64,000 nucleotides of DNA from JBEDUK01 sp963781595 (GTDB lineage: Bacteria; Actinomycetota; UBA4738): contig CAWAGG010000006.1 in assembly GCA_963781595.1 (NCBI GenBank), forward strand, positions 2,728,001-2,792,000, in the 5' to 3' direction. The notes under the pieces were generated by a model. The model was not told where the DNA came from. It saw only the letters and a list, made by a program, of their open reading frames with translations, and made no database searches. Position numbers and translations under genes: made by a program. Of this stretch, positions 34,840-43,223 are shown in pieces. How positions within the stretch are numbered: position 1 is the first letter of the stretch; every line of letters starts with the position of its first letter.

Positions 34840-35008
34840 CCATCGCGCTCACCTTCGTAGCTCGAGCCGGGTCCTATGGCGCGTGCAGCTCCGCGAGCGT
34901 TCGATCTCGCCCGGTCGAGAACGAGCTCGCGGCCATGCACCACGTCGCGTCCGAGCATGCGACACCCCACAGGATCGCGGCGCTCGCGCGGTCGGGCATC
35001 GGCGGCGC
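34840..35008. other. intergenic stretch between convergent genes
   Basis: 169 bases separate the end of the DUF222-HNH gene from the end of the amidohydrolase gene. I see no RNA gene, no clear hairpin with T-run and no convincing reading frame in it. Confidence 0.5.
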
Positions 35009-35860
35009 CTACGTGGCCGGATCCATCCCGAGCAATCGCGCGGCGTTCCCGTACAGGATCGCGTGCCGGGCTTCGTCCGCGAGCTCCAGCTCCGCGAACT
35101 CCGAGAACCAGCGATCCAAGGGGATGAACGGGTAGTCGCTGCCGAACAGCGTCTGCCCGGCCAGCCGCCGGCCGATCTCGCCCTTCACCTCAGGAGGGAG
35201 ATACCGCGGCGCCCAGCCGGAGAGCTCGATGAAGACGTTCGACTTGTGCAGCGCGTACGCGAGCGTCTCCTGGAACCAGGGGAACCCGAAGTGCGCCGCG
35301 ATCAGCGTCAGGCCGGGGAAGTCCGCGCCGACGCCGTCCAGGAACGCCGGATGCGAGTACCGGATCTTCGTCCCGCCCGCGCCGGGCGTCCCCGCGCCGA
35401 TCCCGCACGTGCCGGTGTGGAACAGCGCGATCAGTCCCAGCTCCTCCGCCAGCGACCACAGCGGGTAGAAGCCCTCGTCCCCGGGGTCGAACCGCTGCAT
35501 CGTCGGGTGGAACTTCAACCCCTTCATCCCCAGGTCGGCGACGCGGCGCATCTCGTCGGCCGCGTCCGGCTTCCAGGGATCCACCGAGCCGAACCCCATC
35601 AGCACGCCGGGGAACCGTTCCGACAGCGACGCGAGCCAGTCGTTCCCCATCCAGCCACGGCCGGTGACCGTTTCGTCGTCCCAATCGAGCACGACACCCA
35701 GGAGATCGTGCGCCGCGTACTCCTCCGCGACCTGCTCGATCGATCGACGCTGCAGGGACGACCGGAAGTACGCCTCTGTCGCAGGTAACAACGGCCCGAT
35801 CGCGCGGTCGAGCCATTCGTCCATCGGGAGGTGCACGTGCAGGTCGATCGCGCGCGGCAT
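35009..35860 (-). CDS. amidohydrolase family protein
   Basis: A TIM-barrel metal-dependent hydrolase or decarboxylase of the amidohydrolase-2 group, 283 residues. It has the N-terminal metal motif DLHVHLP, GLKFHP with the barrel His, ALFHTGTCG, LIAAHFGFPWF, and the terminal FGSDYPFIPLDRW with the catalytic Asp. Family members include decarboxylases and lactone hydrolases. It follows the 3-hydroxybutyryl-CoA dehydrogenase gene by 2 bp and is certainly cotranscribed. The substrate is unknown. Confidence 0.87.
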   Translation of the reverse strand: MPRAIDLHVHLPMDEWLDRAIGPLLPATEAYFRSSLQRRSIEQVAEEYAAHDLLGVVLDWDDETVTGRGWMGNDWLASLSERFPGVLMGFGSVDPWKPDAADEMRRVADLGMKGLKFHPTMQRFDPGDEGFYPLWSLAEELGLIALFHTGTCGIGAGTPGAGGTKIRYSHPAFLDGVGADFPGLTLIAAHFGFPWFQETLAYALHKSNVFIELSGWAPRYLPPEVKGEIGRRLAGQTLFGSDYPFIPLDRWFSEFAELELADEARHAILYGNAARLLGMDPAT

Positions 35861-35862
35861 CG

Positions 35863-36723
35863 CTAGGTGTAGTCGTAGAAGCCCTTGCCGGACTTCCGCC
35901 CCAGGTGCCCCGCCGCCACCATCCGCTTCAGCAGCGTCGGCGCCGCGTAGATCGGGTCCTTGAACTCGTCGTACAGGACGTTCGACACGTGGACGGCGGT
36001 GTCGAGACCGATCAGATCCAGCAGCGTCAGCGGCCCCATCGGGTGCCCGAGGCCCAGGACCACGCCCGCGTCGATGTCCTCTCTCGTCGCGAACCCCTCG
36101 TCGAGCATGCTCACGGCCGAGTTCAGGTACGGGATCAGCAGGAAGTTCACGATGAACCCAGCCCGATCCTTCGCCAGGACCGTCGTCTTACCCAGCCGCT
36201 CGCCGACCGCTCGGGCGAACTCGACCGTATCCTGCGAGGTGGTCAGGGCCCGCACGATCTCCAGCAGCTTCATCACCGGCGGTGGGTTGAAGAAATGCAT
36301 CCCCAGCACCTGGTCCGGGCGCTTCGTCACGGCCGCGAGCTCGGTCACGGGCAGCGAGGAGGTGTTCGTCGCCAGCACCACCTCGGGTCGCGTGACCTCA
36401 TCCAGGCGGCGGAAGATGGCCTCCTTCGTGCCCTGGTCCTCCGTCGCCGCCTCGATCACCAGATCCGAGTCCGCCAGGTCGTCGAGCGACCCCGTCCCGG
36501 TGATCCGGGCGAGCGCCGCATCGCGGTCCGCTTCCTCGAGCTTCCCCCGTTCGACCGCCTTGCCCATCGAGCGCTCCACCGCGCCGCGTCCCCGCGCTAT
36601 GCGCTCCTCGTCGACCTCGACGAACGCGACGTCGAACCCGACCTTCGCGCAGACCTCCACGATGCCGGACCCCATGATGCCGCAGCCGACGACCCCGATC
36701 TTCCGAACCGCTCCAGCGTCCAT
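35863..36723 (-). CDS. hbd: 3-hydroxybutyryl-CoA dehydrogenase
   Basis: Oxidoreductase between acetoacetyl-CoA and 3-hydroxybutyryl-CoA. The 286-residue protein has the Rossmann loop VGCGIMGSGI, VIEAATED, the catalytic LATNTSSLPV and GMHFFNPPPVMKL with H143, and the C-terminal helical domain GHPMGPLTLLDLIGLD...KSGKGFYDY. Length is typical of the single-domain enzyme. GGAGCGGAGG precedes the ATG. It lies downstream of the ethylmalonyl-CoA mutase gene with a 30-bp palindrome between them, and supplies the step before crotonyl-CoA for Ccr. Confidence 0.94.
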   Translation of the reverse strand: MDAGAVRKIGVVGCGIMGSGIVEVCAKVGFDVAFVEVDEERIARGRGAVERSMGKAVERGKLEEADRDAALARITGTGSLDDLADSDLVIEAATEDQGTKEAIFRRLDEVTRPEVVLATNTSSLPVTELAAVTKRPDQVLGMHFFNPPPVMKLLEIVRALTTSQDTVEFARAVGERLGKTTVLAKDRAGFIVNFLLIPYLNSAVSMLDEGFATREDIDAGVVLGLGHPMGPLTLLDLIGLDTAVHVSNVLYDEFKDPIYAAPTLLKRMVAAGHLGRKSGKGFYDYT

Positions 36724-36741
36724 CGGTACCTCCGCTCCGAT

Positions 36742-36771
36742 CCCTCCGGCGCGGGCGCCCGCGCCGGAGGG
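36742..36771. terminator. 30-bp perfect palindrome between ecm and hbd
   Basis: Left arm CCCTCCGGCGCGGGC and right arm GCCCGCGCCGGAGGG are exact reverse complements with no loop bases. It lies after the ecm stop and before the hbd ATG, both minus strand. There is no T-run, so it could be an ecm terminator, an hbd 5'-leader hairpin or a dimeric protein-binding site. Confidence 0.6.
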
Positions 36772-36773
36772 TA

Positions 36774-36800
36774 AGACTAGTCTCGGGCCGCCCGTGTCAA
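36774..36800 (-). promoter_or_regulatory. putative hbd promoter
   Basis: TTGACA (36800-36795) overlaps the ecm stop codon and is followed after 15 bases by TAGTCT (36779-36774), itself inside the palindrome AGACTAGTCT. The spacer is short; GTCTTA at 17 bases is the alternative -10. Confidence 0.45.
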
Positions 36801-38779
36801 CCGACCAGGTCGGCGATCTCCGTGACCATCCGGGTCAGGTCACGGTCCCTCGACGTGTAGACCTTCGCGACGCCCAACTCGCCGAGCTTCGCAGCGTCGT
36901 CGTCCGGGATGATCCCGCCGACCACGACCGGCACGGTGGCCGGGTCCACGCCGTCCTGCCGGAGCCGCTCGAGCACCTCCGGCACCAGCAGGTTGTGCGC
37001 CCCCGACAGGATCGACAGGCCCACGACGTGCACGTCCTCGTCGGCCGCGGCCCGGGCGATCTGCGCCGGCGTGAGCCGGATGCCCTGGTACACGACCTCG
37101 AACCCCGCATCCCGGGCTCGGACCGCGATCTGTTCCGCGGCGTTCGAATGACCGTCCAGTCCGGGCTTCGCGATCAGCAACCGAACCCGTCGAACGCCCA
37201 GTCGCTCGGCGGCTGCGGCCACGGCAGCCCGGGCCTCGGTCAGCGCCGCCGGGACGGCCGCCGTCGCCATGGCGGCCCCGACCCCCGTCGGGGACCGGAA
37301 CTCCCCGAAGACCTCCCGCAGGGCGCCCGCCCACTCCCCCGTCGTGACGCCGGCGCGCGCCGCGGCGATCGAGACGGGGACGAGGTTCGCGCCCGGCTCG
37401 GCCGCGGCTCGGCGAAGTTCGTCAACCTGCTTTACGACCTGCAACGCCTCACGGCTGGTGCGCCACTCCTCGAGGGTTCGGAGCTGGTCGGCTTCGTGCT
37501 CGCGGTCGATCCGCTCGATCGCGTCGAACCCCTCACCCACGCCGGTCACGAGCGGGGACGGCACGCCGTCGACGAACCGGTTCACGCCGACCACGACCTG
37601 ATCGCCGTCCTCGATCGCCCGCAGGCGCTCCGAGAGCTTCGAGACCAGCCGCTCCTTCATGTAGCCGAGCGCTTCGGTGGAGCCGCCCATGCCGAGGACG
37701 CGCTGCAGTTCCTCCCACGCTTCGGTCTCGATGCGCTCGGTCAACGCCTCCATCACGCGAGACCCCTCGAACAGATCGTCGTGTTCGAGCAGGTCCGTCT
37801 CGAACGCCAGGATCTGCTGGGCCCGGAGCGACCACTGCTGATCCCACGCGCGCGGGAGCCCGAGCGCCTCGTTCCAGGCCGGCAGCTGGACCGCGCGCGC
37901 CCTCGCATCCTTCGACACGGTCACCGCGAGCATCTCGAGGAGGATCCGGTAGACGTTGTTCTCGGGCTGCTCGGCCGTGAGCCCGAGGGAGTTCACCTGC
38001 ACGCCGTACCGGAACCGCCGGAGCTTCGGCTCGGCCACGCCGTAGCGCTCCCGGGCGAGGCGATCCCAGAGGCGCGCCATCGCGCGGAGCTTCGCCGTCT
38101 CCTCGACGAACCGGATCCCCGCGTTGCAGAAGAACGAGATCCGGCCGACCAGCGCGGGGACGTCCGCCTCCGCGATCCTGCCCGTCGCGCGCGTCGCGTC
38201 CAGCACCGAGGCGGCGTTCGCCATCGTGAACGCGGCCTCCAGGACCGGATCGGCGCCGGCCTCCTGGAGGTGGTACGAACAGACGTTGATCGGGTTCCAG
38301 CGCGGCGCCTCGGCCGACGCCCACGTGATCAGATCGGTCGTCAAGCGCATCGACGACCCCGGCGGGAACGCGTGGGTCCCGCGCGAGAGGAACTCCTTGA
38401 GGATGTCGTTCTGGGTCGTCCCGGCGAGCGACGTGAGCGGGGCCCCCTGTTCCTCGGCGACGCACGCGTAGAGGGCCATCAGCCACACCGCCGTGGCGTT
38501 GATCGTCATCGACGTGTTCATCCGGTCGACCGGGATCCCGTCGAACAGCGCCCGCATGTCGCCCAGGTGCCCGACCGGCACGCCGACGCGCCCCACCTCG
38601 CCCCGCGAGCGCTCGTCGTCGGCGTCGAACCCGATCTGGGTGGGGAGGTCGAACGCGACCGACAGCCCCGTCTGGCCGCTGGCGAGGTTCGCTTTGAACC
38701 GGGCGTTGGAGAGGGCGGGCGTCGCGTAGCCAGCGTAGGTCCGGAAGATCCAGGGCTCGTCGCGCGCGGCCGGGCTCAC
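36797..38779 (-). CDS. ecm: ethylmalonyl-CoA mutase (MeaA type), B12-dependent
   Basis: Coenzyme-B12 mutase converting ethylmalonyl-CoA to methylsuccinyl-CoA. The 660-residue single-chain protein has the mutase barrel (FRTYAGYATPALSN, QTGLSVAFDLPTQIGFD, MNTSMTINATAVWLMALY) and a C-terminal cobalamin domain (VRLLIAKPGLDGHSNAAEQI, then GLSILSGAH and VVVGGIIPDDD). The MNTSMTINATAxWLxALY and CSYHLQEAGA blocks are MeaA-like rather than MCM-like. The B12 base-off motif reads DxHxxA (D542, H544, A547) where the usual last residue is Gly. The GTG start at 38779 follows TACCCT by 6 nt, so it is probably leaderless. Confidence 0.88.
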   Translation of the reverse strand: MSPAARDEPWIFRTYAGYATPALSNARFKANLASGQTGLSVAFDLPTQIGFDADDERSRGEVGRVGVPVGHLGDMRALFDGIPVDRMNTSMTINATAVWLMALYACVAEEQGAPLTSLAGTTQNDILKEFLSRGTHAFPPGSSMRLTTDLITWASAEAPRWNPINVCSYHLQEAGADPVLEAAFTMANAASVLDATRATGRIAEADVPALVGRISFFCNAGIRFVEETAKLRAMARLWDRLARERYGVAEPKLRRFRYGVQVNSLGLTAEQPENNVYRILLEMLAVTVSKDARARAVQLPAWNEALGLPRAWDQQWSLRAQQILAFETDLLEHDDLFEGSRVMEALTERIETEAWEELQRVLGMGGSTEALGYMKERLVSKLSERLRAIEDGDQVVVGVNRFVDGVPSPLVTGVGEGFDAIERIDREHEADQLRTLEEWRTSREALQVVKQVDELRRAAAEPGANLVPVSIAAARAGVTTGEWAGALREVFGEFRSPTGVGAAMATAAVPAALTEARAAVAAAAERLGVRRVRLLIAKPGLDGHSNAAEQIAVRARDAGFEVVYQGIRLTPAQIARAAADEDVHVVGLSILSGAHNLLVPEVLERLRQDGVDPATVPVVVGGIIPDDDAAKLGELGVAKVYTSRDRDLTRMVTEIADLVG

Positions 38780-38791
38780 CCGGTCAGGGTA
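38777..38791 (-). promoter_or_regulatory. leaderless promoter of ecm
   Basis: TACCCT (38791-38786), 6 nt, then GTG (38779); no ribosome site. Confidence 0.5.
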
Positions 38792-38797
38792 TCCGCT

Positions 38798-40024
38798 TCA
38801 GCAGACCGCGTTCAGGTACGGGTACGGGTCGATCGCCGACCCGATCACGGTGTACCCGTAGGGGCTCCGCCACGGGTTCGACGGGATCACGTTCGGGTGC
38901 CACTCGAAGTGGTCGTGGGTGGGCCCGCCCTGCGCGTCGCCGGTGTTCCCGACGTAGCCGATCACGGCACCCGCGGACACGGAACCGGTCTTACCGTAGG
39001 CGGACAGGTGCGCGTTGTAGACGTATCCCTGGCTGCCGTAGACGGTCACGGTGAGGCCGCCGAGGCCGTTCGAACCCGCGACCGCGTGCCCGTCGAACGG
39101 AGCGACGATGGGGGTGCCGCCGGGCGACATGATGTCGTTGCCCGCGTGCGGGTGGTAGCCACCGCCGTACCGTGGTGCGCCGAAGGAATCCGAGTAGGCG
39201 CGCGGGCCGGCGACCGGGCAGACCTTGATGATCCCCGGGACCCAGTTCCCACCGCCGCCTCCCCCACCGTGTTGACTTCCGCCGCCCTGCTGGCGACGGG
39301 CCTGCTCGGCCGCCTCGAGGGCCGCCTTGATCTCACGCTGCCGCTGCACCTTCAGCCTCGACACCAGGGTGTCGGCCGCGGCCCGGTCCGCGGCCAGACG
39401 CGCGAGCAGCGCCCGCTGCTGGGTGAACTTCCCGTCCAGGGCGTGCTGCTCACGCTCCAGATCCGCCTCCTTGGCCACGAACTGGGCCTTCAGGGCCTCC
39501 AGTTCCTTCTCCTTGTTGTGGAGCTGATTCTTCTGCTCGGTCATCCCGTCGATCAGCGACCGGTCCGACCGGGCGGCCGCGCTCACGATCTCGATCCGCT
39601 CCTGGAGGTCGGCCATGTCGATCGAGCCCAGGAAGAACTCGAGGTTGCTGGCCGGGCCCGACTCGTAGGCGAGCTTCGCGCGCGTGTCGAGGACGCCCTG
39701 GCGCTGCCCGATGTCCTTCGCCAGGTCGGAGATCAGCTTCTGCGCGTGGACGATGTCGCCCTGCGTCTTCTCGATGCTCCCCTGGGTGTCGCTGATCTTG
39801 CCCGCCAGCACGTCCAGCTGTCCCTGCAGCACGTCGCGCTGCCTGGCAGCGGACGCCACGTCGTTGATGAGGCGGTTCAGCTTCGATTCGGCGTCGCGCA
39901 GTTGGGACGCCGTATCGGCGCCCGCGGGTGCGGACGAGAAGGGCAGCATCGAGGCGATGAGGAGGGCGACGAACGCCGTCATCGCCCGGAACACTGCCCG
40001 TGGTGGCCGGCGGAAGGTCAACAC
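38798..40024 (-). CDS. secreted coiled-coil M23 endopeptidase
   Basis: A 408-residue exported peptidoglycan hydrolase or amidase activator. It has an N-terminal signal segment (FRAMTAFVALLIASMLPFSS, then APAGA), about 190 residues of coiled coil (ASQLRDAESKLNRLIND... to RQREIKAALEAAEQARRQ), a Gly-rich linker and a C-terminal LytM/M23 domain with the zinc motifs HAGNDI (H-x3-D) and THDHFEWHP (H-x-H). Both zinc motifs are intact, so it is likely active, unlike EnvC. GTG start at 40024; TTG one codon later is possible. It acts in the cell wall, probably in division or remodelling. Confidence 0.92.
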   Translation of the reverse strand: MLTFRRPPRAVFRAMTAFVALLIASMLPFSSAPAGADTASQLRDAESKLNRLINDVASAARQRDVLQGQLDVLAGKISDTQGSIEKTQGDIVHAQKLISDLAKDIGQRQGVLDTRAKLAYESGPASNLEFFLGSIDMADLQERIEIVSAAARSDRSLIDGMTEQKNQLHNKEKELEALKAQFVAKEADLEREQHALDGKFTQQRALLARLAADRAAADTLVSRLKVQRQREIKAALEAAEQARRQQGGGSQHGGGGGGGNWVPGIIKVCPVAGPRAYSDSFGAPRYGGGYHPHAGNDIMSPGGTPIVAPFDGHAVAGSNGLGGLTVTVYGSQGYVYNAHLSAYGKTGSVSAGAVIGYVGNTGDAQGGPTHDHFEWHPNVIPSNPWRSPYGYTVIGSAIDPYPYLNAVC

Positions 40025-40033
40025 GTGCCCCTA

Positions 40034-40062
40034 TCCGTAACCGACGGAGATAGCGATGTCAA
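40034..40062 (-). promoter_or_regulatory. promoter of the M23 peptidase gene
   Basis: TTGACA (40062-40057), 17 bases, TACGGA (40039-40034), about 9 nt before the GTG. The -35 is a perfect consensus match. Confidence 0.65.
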
Positions 40063-40189
40063 CCTTCGGTCGGTACCGTCGGCCGCTGCAGAACGCGATG
40101 CACGCATGTCCCGAAGGACGTCGGCACGCGTGCCTGCGCTCTTGAGCAGAGCGGCCCGACAGGCCTCTGACCTGTGGGTTTCCCGTTCC

Positions 40190-41353
40190 TCAGGCGTCCG
40201 GGAGCCCGAGGTCACGGGCGATCAGGATGCGCTGCACCTCGCTCGTTCCCTCGCCGATCTCCAGCACCTTGGAATCTCGATAGAACCGCGCCACGGGGAA
40301 CTCCTCCATGTAGCCGTACCCCCCGTGCACCTGGACCGCATGACGGGCGCAGGTGACCGCCACCTCGCTGGCATAGAGCTTCGCGAGCGCCGCTTCGGCC
40401 TTGTACGGCCGGCCCCGGTCGCGCAGCCACGCCGCCCGGTACGTGGCCAGCCGGGCAGTCTCGACCGCGACCTTCATGTCCGCGATCTTGAAGGCCAGAG
40501 ACTGGAACGTGCCGATCGGCCGGCCGAAGGCCGAACGCTCGTTCGCGTACTTCACGCTCTCGTCGAGACACCCCTGCGCGAGGCCGGTCGAGAGCGCCGC
40601 GACGGCGATCCGGCCGTCGTCGAGCGTGCGCAGGAAGTTCGCCAGACCCGTCCCCCGCGCGCCGAGGAGGTTATCGGCGGGGATGCGGCAGTCGGCGAAC
40701 GACAGCTCGCGGGTGTCCGAGCCGTGCCAGCCGACCTTGCGGTAGGGGGGTCCGACCTCGAAGCCCGGCGTCCCGGACGGGACGATGATCGCCGAGATCT
40801 CCCGGCGGCCGTCGTCCTGTCGTCCCGTGACCGCGGCGATCGTCACGCAGCCCGTGATCTCGGTCCCGGCGTTCGTGATGAACGCCTTCGAGCCGTCGAT
40901 CACCCACTCGTCGCGGTCCTCGTCCAGCCGCGCCGTCGTGCGCAGGTTCGATGCGTCGGTCCCGCCGCCGGGCTCGGTCAGGCCGAACGCGCCCAGCATC
41001 TCCCCGCGCGCCATCGGGACGAGCCAGCGCTGCTTCTGCTCCTCGGTCCCGTGGGCGAAGATCGGGTTCGCCCCGAGGCCGACGCCGGCCTCGAGCGTGA
41101 TCGCCATCGACGAGTCGACCCGCGCCACCTCCTCGACGGCGATGCAGAACGTCAGGAAGTCGGACCCCTGACCCGCGTACTCCTCGGGGAACGGGAGGCC
41201 GAACAGCCCCATCTGGCCCATCTCCTTGACGATATCGAGGGGGAACTCCTCGGTCCGGTTGAAGTCCTCGGCCCGCGGGGCGATGACCTCCTCGGCGAAC
41301 GCCCGCACGACCGCGCGGAACTCCTGCTGATCGGCACTGAGGTCGAAGTCCAT
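40190..41353 (-). CDS. acyl-CoA dehydrogenase
   Basis: A second FAD acyl-CoA dehydrogenase, 387 residues. It shows FGLTEPGGGTDAS, AFITNAGTEI, GWHGSDTRELSF, QVHGGYGYMEEFPVARFYRD and the catalytic base E368 in IGEGTSEVQRI. This GxGTSEVQR ending is the short/branched-chain butyryl-CoA type. It is translationally coupled to the VOC gene (TGATG). As with the first dehydrogenase, methylsuccinyl-CoA or butyryl-CoA are candidate substrates but sequence alone cannot decide. Confidence 0.93.
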   Translation of the reverse strand: MDFDLSADQQEFRAVVRAFAEEVIAPRAEDFNRTEEFPLDIVKEMGQMGLFGLPFPEEYAGQGSDFLTFCIAVEEVARVDSSMAITLEAGVGLGANPIFAHGTEEQKQRWLVPMARGEMLGAFGLTEPGGGTDASNLRTTARLDEDRDEWVIDGSKAFITNAGTEITGCVTIAAVTGRQDDGRREISAIIVPSGTPGFEVGPPYRKVGWHGSDTRELSFADCRIPADNLLGARGTGLANFLRTLDDGRIAVAALSTGLAQGCLDESVKYANERSAFGRPIGTFQSLAFKIADMKVAVETARLATYRAAWLRDRGRPYKAEAALAKLYASEVAVTCARHAVQVHGGYGYMEEFPVARFYRDSKVLEIGEGTSEVQRILIARDLGLPDA

Positions 41354-41778
41354 CAGTGCCCGCCGCCGGGGCGGCCGGACCGGTCGTACTCGATCAGCTG
41401 CAGCGTGTTCCGGTCGGGATCGTGGAACGACGCGAAGCGCGCGTACCCTTCGACCTGGCCCTCGTGCGCGAACACCACGCCGCGGCCACCGAGGAGCGCC
41501 TGGGCCGCGTCGAGGTCGTCGACCTCGAAGACCACGGCCGCGCCGCCCGGCGCCACGGGCCGGCCCTCGATCGCCCCGTGGAGCGCGAGCCTCCGGCCGT
41601 CGACGTCGAACACGGCCCAGCTCTCTCCCGCTCGGCGCACCAGCGCGAGTCCAAGGACGTCACGGTAGAACGCGACGGCGCGTTCCATGTCGGAGACCCA
41701 GTAGTAGACGTGGTCCAGGGACCGGACGACCGACGACGGGTGGTCGTCGGCGGTCGCTCCTGGGTCGAGGCCGGTCAT
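41353..41778 (-). CDS. VOC (glyoxalase/dioxygenase fold) protein
   Basis: A 141-residue protein of the vicinal-oxygen-chelate superfamily. It has SLDHVYYWVSDMERAVAFYRDVLG, the usual first beta-alpha unit with a metal His, a middle strand with FDVDGRRLALHG, and FHDPDRNTLQLIEYD carrying the final Glu ligand. The reaction is unknown. Its ATG follows a TAGACT box by 7 nt, so it is probably leaderless and starts a transcript that continues into the acyl-CoA dehydrogenase gene. Confidence 0.85.
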   Translation of the reverse strand: MTGLDPGATADDHPSSVVRSLDHVYYWVSDMERAVAFYRDVLGLALVRRAGESWAVFDVDGRRLALHGAIEGRPVAPGGAAVVFEVDDLDAAQALLGGRGVVFAHEGQVEGYARFASFHDPDRNTLQLIEYDRSGRPGGGH

Positions 41779-42467
41779 CCGGGCGAGTCTAGCAACGGCC
41801 CCGTTCCGTCCGGTTCGGCCGCCCGGTGCTTCCTGCGACGCGCACGCGCCGAACCGTCGATCGCCGCGGACCCGGTGAGCGTCGCCGCGAGCTTCAGGAC
41901 GCGGGCCGTCGGCGAATCCGGGAGCAACTCGCCCCGCAGCGGGATGTCCACGCGCAGCACGCCCGGTGAGTCGTAGCTCGCGTCCGCCCCGAGCTCACCG
42001 AGGAGCTCGAGCATGGGTTCGTTCTCCTCCAGCACGTAGGCGCGGAACCGTTCGATGCCGGCCATCCGGGCCGTCGCGGCGAGGAGACCGACCAGCAGGG
42101 TCCCGAGCCCGCGGCCCTGGTACTCGTCGAGCACGGTCACGGCCGCCTCCGCGAGCTGCGGATCCTCCGGCAGCCGAACGTACCTGCCGACGCCGATCCC
42201 CACGTCGGGGTCGTCCTCGCGCGAGGCGACCCATGCGAAGTGGTCGTAGTAGTCGATCTCGGTCAGGTACGCGAGCTGGTCGTCCGAGAGCGTCGAGACC
42301 GGCGCCATGAACCGCCGGAACCGGGACTCCGCGGACAGCCGCTCCAGGCCTTCGCGCAGCCGCTCCTTGTCCTCCGGCCGGATCGGTCGCAGGACTACGG
42401 GCGTGCCGTCCCGCAGGCGGGTGTGGATCTCGTCGAACCGGAGCGGCCCGTCGCGCGATCCGGCCAT
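41775..42467 (-). CDS. GNAT-family N-acetyltransferase
   Basis: A 230-residue acetyltransferase domain protein. The N-terminus LRDGTPVVLRPIRPEDKERL and the core VTVLDEYQGRGLGTLLVGLLAATAR, with the acetyl-CoA loop QGRGLG, are typical. It resembles the GNAT domain of protein acetyltransferases that modify acyl-CoA synthetases (YfiQ/Pat group), which is suggestive given the synthetase at 6.2 kb, but it lacks the NDP-forming domain and no cAMP or amino-acid-sensing domain is evident. It overlaps the VOC start by 4 bases. Confidence 0.85.
   Translation of the reverse strand: MAGSRDGPLRFDEIHTRLRDGTPVVLRPIRPEDKERLREGLERLSAESRFRRFMAPVSTLSDDQLAYLTEIDYYDHFAWVASREDDPDVGIGVGRYVRLPEDPQLAEAAVTVLDEYQGRGLGTLLVGLLAATARMAGIERFRAYVLEENEPMLELLGELGADASYDSPGVLRVDIPLRGELLPDSPTARVLKLAATLTGSAAIDGSARARRRKHRAAEPDGTGPLLDSPG
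41776..41791 (-). promoter_or_regulatory. leaderless promoter of the VOC gene
   Basis: TAGACT (41791-41786), 7 nt, ATG (41778), located inside the end of the GNAT gene. No ribosome site. Confidence 0.55.
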
Positions 42468-42479
42468 CGGCCGCCTGGG

Positions 42480-43187
42480 TCAGGCGCCGAGCAGGCGGGA
42501 CTTCTGCGCCTGGAACTCGGATTCGCTGATCACGCCGCGGTCGCGGAGGTCGGCCAGCTTCGCGAGCTCGTCGGCGACGGGCGCGGCACCCTCCGGCCGG
42601 GACGGCTGGGGCGGCGGCGTGGCCGGGGCGGCCTGCGGGACGGGCGCCGGGGCGGCCTGCGGGACGGGCGCCGGGGCAGCCGGCTCGGGGCGCAGGCGGC
42701 GCTGTTCATCCTGCTCGCGCACGACGTAGATCGTCTTCTGGACGTGCTCGGGGTTGCGGACGTTCTCGAAGGTGGTGTCGCTCTCCTCACCGGCGGACTC
42801 GAGCTGCAGGTCGCCGGCCCCGATGATCCGTTCGAACACCGACTGGGTGAACGAGACGTTCTGGATCCGGTCGAGCGGGATGTCGCGCTGGTGCTTCGAG
42901 ATCCAGCCGGAGCGGTGGATCACGCGCTCGCTCGTCACGACGAAATGGGAGGTCAGCCACCCCACGATCCCCGGGACCGAGGCGAAGACGATCACGCCGA
43001 CCGCGAGGATGAAGGTCCCCCACCGGACCCAGGTGGGCCACGAGTCCGGGATGTTGATCAGGATCAGGATCAGGGCGGCGATCACGACGAGGCCGATCAG
43101 CACGTTGAACGCGATCGCGATCGGATGCGGCCGGAGATCGAGGATCAGTTCCTCCCGGTCCCTCAGCAGCCTGCGCGGGAACCCCAT
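42480..43187 (-). CDS. membrane PH-domain protein with C-terminal SHOCT motif
   Basis: A 235-residue membrane protein. It has two hydrophobic helices near the N-terminus (IAFNVLIGLVVIAALILILI and GTFILAVGVIVFASVPGIVG), a bacterial PH-like domain (VVTSERVIHRSGWISKHQRDIPLDRIQNVSF, given by its ends VVTSERVIHRSGW and DIPLDRIQNVSF), a Pro/Ala linker with repeated APVPQAAP and a SHOCT module at the end (LADLRDRGVISESEFQAQKSRLL). The function is not known for this family. The start is ATG 43187, 7 nt after TACGGT. Confidence 0.85.
   Translation of the reverse strand: MGFPRRLLRDREELILDLRPHPIAIAFNVLIGLVVIAALILILINIPDSWPTWVRWGTFILAVGVIVFASVPGIVGWLTSHFVVTSERVIHRSGWISKHQRDIPLDRIQNVSFTQSVFERIIGAGDLQLESAGEESDTTFENVRNPEHVQKTIYVVREQDEQRRLRPEPAAPAPVPQAAPAPVPQAAPATPPPQPSRPEGAAPVADELAKLADLRDRGVISESEFQAQKSRLLGA
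42625..42672. repeat. two tandem 24-bp repeats in the linker of the PH-SHOCT gene
   Basis: Two identical 24-base copies (42625-42648 and 42649-42672), followed by a partial third, encode the APVPQAAP repeat of the linker. Repeat-number change would alter linker length only, in frame. Confidence 0.8.
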
Positions 43188-43200
43188 AGCGTGCACCGTA
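43185..43200 (-). promoter_or_regulatory. leaderless promoter of the PH-SHOCT gene
   Basis: TACGGT (43200-43195), 7 nt, ATG (43187); no ribosome site. It lies in the 36-bp gap after birA. Confidence 0.5.
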
Positions 43201-43223
43201 CCCTCCGTCCTGGGGGCGGGCAA

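Noticed and set aside
35960..41668. A 1902-codon frame on the plus strand
   Set aside because: It is antisense to hbd, ecm, the M23 peptidase and the acyl-CoA dehydrogenase, all with clear family motifs. Artefact.
42625..42672. Tandem 24-bp repeats as a regulatory array
   Set aside because: They lie inside the coding linker of the PH-SHOCT protein and translate in frame as APVPQAAP; a simple protein repeat explains them.
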